A DNA stretch of 64,000 nt from a bacterium. GTDB lineage: Bacteria > Armatimonadota > UBA5829. A model generated the notes under the pieces. That model did not search any database. It saw only the letters and a program-made list of their open reading frames with translations, and was not told the DNA's origin. Within the stretch, counting starts at the first letter, position 1; the number at the start of each line of letters is the position of its first letter. Both the position numbers and the translations under genes were made by a program. Below are positions 57,622 to 64,000 of this stretch, piece after piece. Location of the stretch: contig JAJFVF010000004.1 in NCBI GenBank assembly GCA_021371935.1, positions 62,001 to 126,000 on the forward strand, read 5' to 3'.

Positions 57622-60600
57622 AGTTCTTGATCTTCTGCTCCCGCATATCTTTGTAAACGGCTCGTGCAATCTGCCGACCATCGAGCTTCGTTGTAACATC
57701 CACCTCAATTGGCCGGTCAGAGAGACCATCAAGTTTCACCAATATTGCTTCAAGGAGCGGTCGCAGCTCTTCAGACCGGGCAGTAACACCAGCGATCTGC
57801 TCAGACGCAAGTGTGCCGCGTGTGACAGCCAACAACCGCGATCTCTCGACAGTTTGACCGACATGTTCAACAGGAGCAATACCAGGCACGGCACCTGCAA
57901 CCACCGGCGTCAAGGCCAGAGTCGCCGCAAGTGCGCTTGTGGGTAGACCAACGCTCATAAGGTTTCGAGCCGTTCCCAAGCTACGATGAAGAGCGCGTGC
58001 TGGCAGCTCAGAGGCACGAGTGATACCGGCGCTGAATGCCTCCAGCATCGCAGCGCCACTTCGGGTAAGTGTTGAGAGTGGGCCTTCCTGCGCATCTGAA
58101 AACGGCAATAACCTTCTGAGTCGTGAAAGCGCCGATCTTGCCGCTTCATATGGAGCAGCAACAGCCGAGCGGATACCACTCGCGATGGTAGTCATCACGG
58201 ATCGTCCACTCTGGAACGCAGAGGATATCAAGCTGGATGAACTGGAGAGAATATAGGAGAATGCATTTGATGCCGCACCTCGAACAACCGACCATGCAGA
58301 TGATGCTCCGCTTGCGAGGGCAGTAAACGGCGCTCGCAGCCAGCCCGCAGCATTCGATGCCATTAACGTTATACTCGACCACGCGGACGCCGCGGATCCA
58401 CGAACGCGTGACCATGTGGATCCGGCGATGCTACCTATCTGTGAAAATGCGCTGGAGACGGTGGAGACAAGACCCGCCCCAAGAGCACGCATCTCATCCC
58501 AAACCCAGTTTGTGGCATTAAGCATGCTTCTGAACACAGTGCTCAGAACCTGTCCGGGAAGTGAGATTAGTGACAGCATGCCCTGAGCAAGTGTGCGCAG
58601 GATGGCTGCACCGGAAGCTGTGAGAGTCGAAAGCGGTCCCTCCTGAGCATCCGAGAATGGAAGAAGTCTTCTAAGCCACCCCAGTGCGCGTTTCATTACA
58701 TCGAACGGATATATCACTGCCGACCAAATTCCACGACCAAGCGTAATGAGTATTTGCTTCCCAGCCTCGGTCAAATTTATTCGCCCCGAGACGAGCGAGC
58801 GAATTGTGCTCAAAACTTTGCTGATCGTAGTGACCACCGGCAGACTCTGGAATGCTGAAAGTAGCGTCGTTCCTGCCGACCTAAAAAATCCACCGAAGCC
58901 GGAAAACAGATTCCGCAGCCAATTCCACGTTGAAGATGCTATATCGCGTATCCATAGAAACGGCGTGGACAGAAAACCGAATATCGCACTGCCTATTGTC
59001 TTCAGTCCATCCACCACTGAGATGTCGCCGGTAATCATCCGCCAGACTGTATACGCAACGCGGCCCACTGTAAGTAGTGCCTGAATCAGCATTCTTAGAG
59101 GTAAATAAAAGCGATATACATAAGGAGCAGCAGCAACAAAGGCTGTGATTATGACTTTACCGAACCACACAGCAGCCTGGACGACCGCTGCGATAATCCG
59201 AATGACCCACGAGAGCGGATAGACAATAAACTTGATGATATATGCCGCCACCTGCGCAATGATGCCGAGAACAGTGCCGAGCGTCTGGCCGAAACTTTTG
59301 AACGAAGATGCATCAACTGCAGTTGTCGCCAGTCCGAATGCTGCAAAAATCGAACCGAGTGCCTTACCCAACTCGCCGAAAGCTCCCATCAGCGCGCGCA
59401 CCGCAGGCTCAAGGATCGACCGTATCTTGTCGAAGACCGATGAGAACGCCTGCCACAGCCCTGACAGAAACTGTCGCACCCGGTAGTAGACCTGGAACAC
59501 AGTAGTGACGAACTTCATGAGGCCTGCTGCCTGCAGCTTCTGGGCAAGCTCTGCCGACATCTGGCCTGACCCGCCTCGAATCGAACTGATGAGCGCCCAT
59601 ACTCCTTGAAAGGCAAGTTTTGTACGGTTCCATGCTCCCATCACCACATCCCGTATCCCGGCAAAGTTCGTTTCCCATGCACGTTTAAGAAGCACTACCG
59701 CAATTACGACTGCGGCTATCACGGCGACCACCGGCCAGAAGTAAGCTGAAACCGTCGATCCGACTCCAGCAAGCATCGGCCCCATTGCCACAAGCCCAGC
59801 CTTAAGCGCCGGTAAGACTATCCCTATTGTGCCAATGGCAGAAACAACTGCACCAACCACGACAAGTATTGCACCCAGCGCGGCACATAAAGTGAGGACC
59901 TTTCGAGTGATATCCGGCATGCTTTTCGCCATGCTTTGAAGATGCAGAATGAAACGGGAGAACATTTGAAAAAGAGGGATCACCACAGGCAGCATCGTTC
60001 GACCGAGTATTTCGAAAAGATTGGTAAGCTGCTGTTTTACAAGCCCGTATTGCGAGCCTATATCCTGGTTCATAGCTTTAGCCATTTGCTCGGTAGTCAC
60101 GGTGCCTGACTTCATGGCCTGCTCGACGCTCTTGATGTTGCCTTCTAGCTGATCCATTCCCATAGACATCTGCAGCAGGAATCGCACTGCCTCGTCTGAA
60201 CCAAATGCTTTTTTGAGCTTCACCTGCGCGGCGGCCTGGGAAAGATCCGGAAAGCCGCGCTTCACTTCCTGAAGGATCGGGAGAATGCCCTTAAGTCTGC
60301 CGCTCGTATCCACGAATGACAGGCCAAGTTCGTCACCGGCCTCGGCAACCTTTAGCATGAATGCCTTGTAAAGCGTGCCTGCCTCGGAGCCGGGCATAGT
60401 TGTCTGAAGCTGGCCGAGGATTGCCATCTGCTCCTGCAGTGGCACGTTCGACGCAGCCGCAATCGCGCCGATGTTCTTTATTGCTTCCGCCATCTGTGGA
60501 CCTGTGGTCTTGAAAACACCTACCGTCTGGGAGAGCGCGCCGGAGAACATCTTCGCCCACTCGATGTCGGACATGTCCTTTGCAAGTGGCTTGAATATGC

Positions 60601-61081
60601 CGTAGGCAGTCGTGAATGTCTCGACCATCTCCTGGGTCGTTGCTTTGGTTGCTTTGGCGGTAAGAGCAGCCATCGCAGCGAATGTGCCGACCGCCTGATC
60701 TGAGAGGTTGGCAAGGGCCGATTTTACGTCATATGCAGCCGTAATGAACTCAGCCTTATTGGTTCCAGCCCACTGGTTCGTGAACGACTCAGCGGCGTCT
60801 TCCATCGCACGGAAGTCTTTAACGCCGACAGAGGCAAGTTCACCCAGGGCTGTCTGAGTTGCGACAGTCGATGCTACAAGACCTGTCGGTATTGCAAGCA
60901 GCGCCAGTCCCGCACCAACCATCGTTGTGCCTTTTTCAATAAGGCCAAGGTTGCGGGTCATGTTCAAACCAGCGGCTTCGACCGATGCATCCAGAGACTG
61001 CATCGACGACTGGACGCGAGTCGCGTTTTGAGTAAATGCGTCTTTGAGACTGACGATTATGCCGAGGCCGAGATCATTCAT
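57608..61081 (-). CDS. Tail tape measure protein
   Basis: This 1,157-residue protein has the TP901-type tape measure core: TTMVGAGLALLAIPTGLVAS, ALGELASVGVKDFRAMEDAA and AEAIKNIGAIAAASNVPLQE, then several membrane-like helices (KVLTLCAALGAILVVVGAVV and VVAVIAAVVIAVVLLKRAW) and a long helical remainder. Two C-terminal copies of RRLLPFSDAQEGPLSTL (about 790 and 1020) mark a duplication. The family rule of about 1.5 Angstrom per residue would give a tail near 170 nm (inference). Its ATG overlaps the stop of the frameshifted chaperone extension (ATGA). Confidence 0.88.
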   Translation of the reverse strand: MNDLGLGIIVSLKDAFTQNATRVQSSMQSLDASVEAAGLNMTRNLGLIEKGTTMVGAGLALLAIPTGLVASTVATQTALGELASVGVKDFRAMEDAAESFTNQWAGTNKAEFITAAYDVKSALANLSDQAVGTFAAMAALTAKATKATTQEMVETFTTAYGIFKPLAKDMSDIEWAKMFSGALSQTVGVFKTTGPQMAEAIKNIGAIAAASNVPLQEQMAILGQLQTTMPGSEAGTLYKAFMLKVAEAGDELGLSFVDTSGRLKGILPILQEVKRGFPDLSQAAAQVKLKKAFGSDEAVRFLLQMSMGMDQLEGNIKSVEQAMKSGTVTTEQMAKAMNQDIGSQYGLVKQQLTNLFEILGRTMLPVVIPLFQMFSRFILHLQSMAKSMPDITRKVLTLCAALGAILVVVGAVVSAIGTIGIVLPALKAGLVAMGPMLAGVGSTVSAYFWPVVAVIAAVVIAVVLLKRAWETNFAGIRDVVMGAWNRTKLAFQGVWALISSIRGGSGQMSAELAQKLQAAGLMKFVTTVFQVYYRVRQFLSGLWQAFSSVFDKIRSILEPAVRALMGAFGELGKALGSIFAAFGLATTAVDASSFKSFGQTLGTVLGIIAQVAAYIIKFIVYPLSWVIRIIAAVVQAAVWFGKVIITAFVAAAPYVYRFYLPLRMLIQALLTVGRVAYTVWRMITGDISVVDGLKTIGSAIFGFLSTPFLWIRDIASSTWNWLRNLFSGFGGFFRSAGTTLLSAFQSLPVVTTISKVLSTIRSLVSGRINLTEAGKQILITLGRGIWSAVIYPFDVMKRALGWLRRLLPFSDAQEGPLSTLTASGAAILRTLAQGMLSLISLPGQVLSTVFRSMLNATNWVWDEMRALGAGLVSTVSSAFSQIGSIAGSTWSRVRGSAASAWSSITLMASNAAGWLRAPFTALASGASSAWSVVRGAASNAFSYILSSSSSLISSAFQSGRSVMTTIASGIRSAVAAPYEAARSALSRLRRLLPFSDAQEGPLSTLTRSGAAMLEAFSAGITRASELPARALHRSLGTARNLMSVGLPTSALAATLALTPVVAGAVPGIAPVEHVGQTVERSRLLAVTRGTLASEQIAGVTARSEELRPLLEAILVKLDGLSDRPIEVDVTTKLDGRQIARAVYKDMREQKIKNYETM

Positions 61082-61247
61082 CGCTTATGCCTGTCCAATT
61101 CCTCTCGCTCGAAGTCGAGTTGCCGTTCAAGTGCATCGACGAAATCATGCCGCGTCCTGATCGGCAGCTTTGCGACCTCAGCATACTCCCAGTGCAGCCC
61201 TCCATAGGCGAGGAAGAAAACATCCTTCAGGAGCGAACTCCGGGGAA
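61078..61247 (-). CDS. Frameshift extension of the tail assembly chaperone
   Basis: This frame has no start codon of its own. It follows in the -1 frame from the slippery site in the upstream gene and gives 56 residues: IPRSSLLKDVFFLAYGGLHW, EYAEVAKLPIRTRHDFVDAL and ERQLDFEREELDRHKR. The AYGGLHWEYAEV segment is the kind of short W/Y helix seen in small proteins before tape measure genes in contractile tails. It ends at TGA 61080-61078, overlapping the tape measure start. Such extended chaperones bind the tape measure while the tube polymerises around it. Confidence 0.65.
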
Positions 61248-61904
61248 TAAAAAAGACGGTTCAGCCTCAAGTTTGGTATGAATACGTGCGCCGCAGGATT
61301 CACACTCGCACTCGATATTGGTGTCAATACCTGCGTCGACGCGAAGCATCTCAGCGCGCAGCGCGGTCCGATCCCGCATCGACATTTCGACAAGCGCTTT
61401 CTTGCTCGGAGCCGAGTCGTCTATCTCCAGAATACGAATGAGCATCGCAGCAGAAATGTTCGGCTCCTGCATCTGAGCCAGGCGCTTCTCCTTGTTGCCG
61501 TCGAGATGAACGAACTGCACTTTCCTGCCGGAGCTGGGCAGCGTGTATACAAACTCACGTGCTTCGCCATATGGCGTCACAGGCAGGTCAGTGAGGTTTA
61601 TGATGATGTGATTCTTTGCCCGACATGCCGTGTTCGAACAGACCAGATCGAGTTCGACTTCATCACCCAGCGACACTTGTCGAAGCCGCACAAGTGTAAA
61701 CAGCCGGTCGCCGGAAAGCATATTCAGCACATCACTCACACTCGGCTCCGAATTTTCGCCCAATCGCAGAATGCAGTTAGCAAGCACGCGGTTCACGGCG
61801 TCGCCGTTTCGGATAAGCCGCTGGTTGGTGAGCAGTTCTTCCTCCGCGCCGGTCATTTCCCTCAGCTCTATTTCAGGCCCGCTGGGTAGCTCAAACATAT
61901 ACAT
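61227..61904 (-). CDS. Tail assembly chaperone-like protein (gp51/gpG position)
   Basis: This 225-residue protein reads LPSGPEIELREMTGAEEELL, then NRVLANCILRLGENSEPSVS and DVLNMLSGDRLFTLVRLRQV, and carries two cysteine pairs (CSNTAC about 89-94 and CECESC about 199-204) that suggest a zinc ribbon, as in T4-like baseplate hub and tail chaperones. It sits between tube and tape measure genes, the fixed position of tail assembly chaperones. Near its 3' end it has an in-frame T TTT TTA slippery heptamer that would give a longer product. GGAG lies 7 nt before the ATG. Confidence 0.78.
   Translation of the reverse strand: MYMFELPSGPEIELREMTGAEEELLTNQRLIRNGDAVNRVLANCILRLGENSEPSVSDVLNMLSGDRLFTLVRLRQVSLGDEVELDLVCSNTACRAKNHIIINLTDLPVTPYGEAREFVYTLPSSGRKVQFVHLDGNKEKRLAQMQEPNISAAMLIRILEIDDSAPSKKALVEMSMRDRTALRAEMLRVDAGIDTNIECECESCGARIHTKLEAEPSFLFPGVRS
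61234..61254 (-). promoter_or_regulatory. Programmed -1 frameshift site T TTT TTA with downstream hairpin
   Basis: On the minus strand T TTT TTA spans 61254-61248 and is in register with the zero frame (TCT TTT TTA TTC). Six nucleotides later GGAG-TTCG-CTCC (61241-61230) can form a short tetraloop hairpin, the usual spacing for a stimulator. A -1 slip continues for 56 codons. The zero-frame stop is at 61229-61227. Programmed frameshifting at this place is conserved in tailed phages. Confidence 0.72.
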
Positions 61905-61913
61905 GTGCGTCTC

Positions 61914-62372
61914 CTAAATCCAGTATTGATAGCAGATCGTGATTTTCTCAATTGTGTTGTCGGAGCTTCCACCTTCAAGATCGTCATATTCAAGCGACTT
62001 CACCCACGCTCCGACAAGCGTCCATCTGCGCGTTTCGTTACCTGCACGATCATACCGAACGATGTCGATGTCGCGCATATACTCTTCCGGCAGCGCGCCG
62101 ACACCGGAGTTCACATCGGCCTGGATTCTCACCCAGTCACGTGCCGCTTCGTCAGATCCATCAGCGAGCACACCCTTCTCGAGAGTGACATCGCCAAACT
62201 TCATACGGCCCGCGACTTTCTGGTCGAACATCGAGCCAGCTGGAGCGAACGCCACTTCCTCAAACTCAGTCTTTGGCTCCTGACCTTTCTTAAAGAGAGC
62301 CACATCGAACCCGTTCACTTCGATGGCGAACTGCCAGTTCTGGTAAAGGCTCTGAGGCATCATCACTTCCAT
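61914..62372 (-). CDS. gp19-like tail tube protein
   Basis: This 152-residue protein reads YQNWQFAIEVNGFDVALFKK, GQEPKTEFEEVAFAPAGSMF and DQKVAGRMKFGDVTLEKGVL, then TRRWTLVGAWVKSLEYDDLE and EKITICYQYW. It is the T4 gp19-type tube fold (Hcp-like), with the KxGxVTLEKG-type strand and final ITICYQY strand. Hexamers stack inside the sheath to form the tube. GGAGG lies before the ATG. It follows the sheath gene by 11 nt. Confidence 0.9.
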   Translation of the reverse strand: MEVMMPQSLYQNWQFAIEVNGFDVALFKKGQEPKTEFEEVAFAPAGSMFDQKVAGRMKFGDVTLEKGVLADGSDEAARDWVRIQADVNSGVGALPEEYMRDIDIVRYDRAGNETRRWTLVGAWVKSLEYDDLEGGSSDNTIEKITICYQYWI

Positions 62373-62383
62373 GCGGCCACCTC

Positions 62384-64000
62384 CTAAAATATCTCACTGA
62401 AGTCCGCGCCGGTTGCGGTGAGGACGAAATTCAGTTCCACGAACTCAGCGGTCTTCGTAGGTTTCACGAACACCCGGCAGACCATCTGGTTCTGGTCTAT
62501 CATCTGCGCGGTGTTAGTCTCATCGTCACACTGCACTCTGAAGTCATAGAAACCGCCCTTGCTCTTGATGTTCGAAAGAAACGGAGTGATAAGGCGCACC
62601 AGCGCCCGCCATGTCTGCGAGTTGTTCGGCTCGAAGACTACGAAGCGCGACGACTGCGAAACCGCTTCTTCGACATACATCATCAGGCGGCGAACGTTGA
62701 TTCGGTCGAGCGCGGAAGACTGAGACTGGAGAGTCTTCTGCCCCCAAACATTAATGCCGGTATCTGGGAAGCTCGCTATTACATTAATGCCTTCGGAATA
62801 AAGAGTGTCTCGCTCACCGCGGTTGGTCTTGTAGGCAAGAGACAGCACATTGTAGATTCGCCCTCTATCGATTCCAGCAGGCGCATACCACACGTCCGTT
62901 TTCTGATCAGATCTGGCGATGCATCCGGCCACCGCTCCGGTCGGAGGAACAAGCTTGCTCTTTCTCGTGAGCGGATCTGAAATTTCAAGCCAGGGATAGT
63001 AGAGTGCTGCATAGGATGAATTGAATGCGGCATGGGTGTAGGTACCTTGACCTTTTCGGAAATCGATGACTTCAAGCGGCTCAAGATGGATCGGTGGTTC
63101 GGTGATGAATAGCAGGTCTTTGCGATTCTCAGCATAAGTGATCCCGCCAGCAATGACCTGCGCTGTCGTAACACCCGGTGCGAGCACGATATTCAGTGCA
63201 TCTATCTCGTCGAATGCATAGAAACCGGTGTGTTGGGATGCATCACCGATATAATCCGCATCGGCAAGGCCGCTGATTCCGTTATCACCAGCCGTCAGCG
63301 AGAATGCTCCTACGGCGGGTCTGTCCTGGGCAGCGTTTGATGCAACAGAAAGATCGTCGACTGTGATGAATTCCGACACCTCATTAACAACGATTTCCAC
63401 ATGATTCGACTTTGATTCGTCCATCGAAAGGTTCCTGAACACTTCAACAGTCTCGCCTTTATATCGGACGATAAGGTCGAACTCGTTTGCGGCATCCTGT
63501 GTGCTGTCAGTGACTTGAACAGAGAGCGCATCACCCCACGTACCCTCATTTATCGCGCTAACTTTCAATGTGTCCTGCGGATCCTGTCCACCGGCCAGAT
63601 GTGTAGATGCAGCGGGTGTAACCACGCCAGTATCCGTTGAGGACGCCTGAATCAACGCCGATGTACCGGCATGTGCAACAACTGCTGCTACTACCTGTGC
63701 GGTTGTGCTTGTCGTATCGCCAGTAGCGTTAGTCGCCAGATGAATAGTAATTGCCTGGCCAGTTACCTCGATTGAAAGCGGCGTATCGTTGCCGGATTTG
63801 ACAAGTGCGATTGTGATAGAATTGCCAGCCGCACCTGCAGCCTTTGTGGTCCAGAGGATTCTGTCTGTGCCAATGATGCCCGTGTTCAAACTGGCTGCGG
63901 CTGATCGCCGATTCTTTAGTGAAATGGTTGAGCATTTTGCAGTAAGCGTTGCCCGGTCATCAGGATCAGTGTAGTGCGCCACTCGGTTTACATAGAGGAC
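62384..64000 (-). CDS. Contractile tail sheath protein, N-terminus outside the window
   Basis: This frame is open to the right edge: before the GTG at 63982 it reads VLYVNR in the same frame, which continues naturally into VAHYTDPDDRATLTA, so the N-terminal part lies outside. Inside are an inserted beta domain (about the first 150 residues, Thr/Ala-rich, with a SIEVTGQAITIHLATNATGD strand), the core (ALNIVLAPGVTTAQVIAGGI, DFRKGQGTYTHAAFNSSYAA) and the C-terminal attachment region (DRINVRRLMMYVEEAVSQSS, RFVVFEPNNSQTWRALVRLI). These are hallmarks of myophage sheaths. The sheath contracts to drive the tube through the target envelope. Confidence 0.88.
   Translation of the reverse strand, partial: VLYVNRVAHYTDPDDRATLTAKCSTISLKNRRSAAASLNTGIIGTDRILWTTKAAGAAGNSITIALVKSGNDTPLSIEVTGQAITIHLATNATGDTTSTTAQVVAAVVAHAGTSALIQASSTDTGVVTPAASTHLAGGQDPQDTLKVSAINEGTWGDALSVQVTDSTQDAANEFDLIVRYKGETVEVFRNLSMDESKSNHVEIVVNEVSEFITVDDLSVASNAAQDRPAVGAFSLTAGDNGISGLADADYIGDASQHTGFYAFDEIDALNIVLAPGVTTAQVIAGGITYAENRKDLLFITEPPIHLEPLEVIDFRKGQGTYTHAAFNSSYAALYYPWLEISDPLTRKSKLVPPTGAVAGCIARSDQKTDVWYAPAGIDRGRIYNVLSLAYKTNRGERDTLYSEGINVIASFPDTGINVWGQKTLQSQSSALDRINVRRLMMYVEEAVSQSSRFVVFEPNNSQTWRALVRLITPFLSNIKSKGGFYDFRVQCDDETNTAQMIDQNQMVCRVFVKPTKTAEFVELNFVLTATGADFSEIF

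Noticed and set aside
1-64000. CRISPR arrays, tRNA or rRNA genes
   Set aside because: No regularly spaced repeats and no cloverleaf or conserved rRNA segment were noticed on either strand.

Overview
The window looks like a chromosomal segment of a diderm bacterium of uncertain phylum. An outer membrane is implied by a TolC-type exit duct, a PagL-like lipid A deacylase and an EmrA-type adaptor. The large exported beta-helix/FG-GAP/BACON protein, with a C-terminal domain of a kind I associate with Armatimonadota metagenome bins, together with the DUF2795, DUF2007 and PEPCK-like genes, makes Armatimonadota or a neighbouring group my best guess. That guess is inference.

Layout. 1-8.6 kb: ordinary metabolic and exported genes: the end of an alpha-L-fucosidase, a PEPCK-like kinase, DUF2795, a PaaI-type thioesterase, DUF2007, an NfnA/NfnB flavoprotein pair, a DUF2993 protein and an exported phosphodiester glycosidase. 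8.6-19.7 kb: a decaying stretch. It holds a P1-family peptidase, a frameshifted unknown gene, a roughly 2,000-residue exported subtilase broken by an in-frame TGA and a frameshift, a frameshifted integrase with a second partial copy, and five copies of a dispersed element of about 35 bp.

19.7-30.8 kb: an envelope locus. A TetR repressor diverges from a tripartite efflux operon (EmrA-like adaptor, 14-TM MFS pump, TolC). The operon runs on into a cytidylate-kinase-like protein, a radical SAM protein, a PagL-like deacylase, an exported LolA-like protein, two very small genes, a second cytidylate-kinase-like protein and a FabL-like reductase. 31-37.6 kb, minus strand: an HTH regulator, a second radical SAM enzyme, PlsX, a phasin-like protein, a UbiB-type kinase and a patatin. 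This looks like a lipid or membrane remodelling operon, and a repeated 19-20 base motif at the regulator suggests its operator. 37.8-40.6 kb, minus strand: an amidoligase, DUF5049, class II glutamine amidotransferase and gamma-glutamylcyclotransferase operon, followed by an XRE regulator with a clear inverted-repeat operator. This fits a peptide or amide synthesis-and-turnover system.

41.2-64 kb, minus strand: a nearly complete contractile tail module. In transcription order it holds a sheath (cut by the window edge), tube, tail assembly chaperone with a programmed -1 frameshift site, tape measure, tube-terminator-like protein, LysM tail protein, gpD hub, gp5 spike, PAAR tip, gp25, baseplate J, tail protein I and fibre proteins ending in a DUF4815 protein. 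No capsid, terminase, integrase or endolysin gene is visible, so prophage, tailocin and injection system all remain possible.
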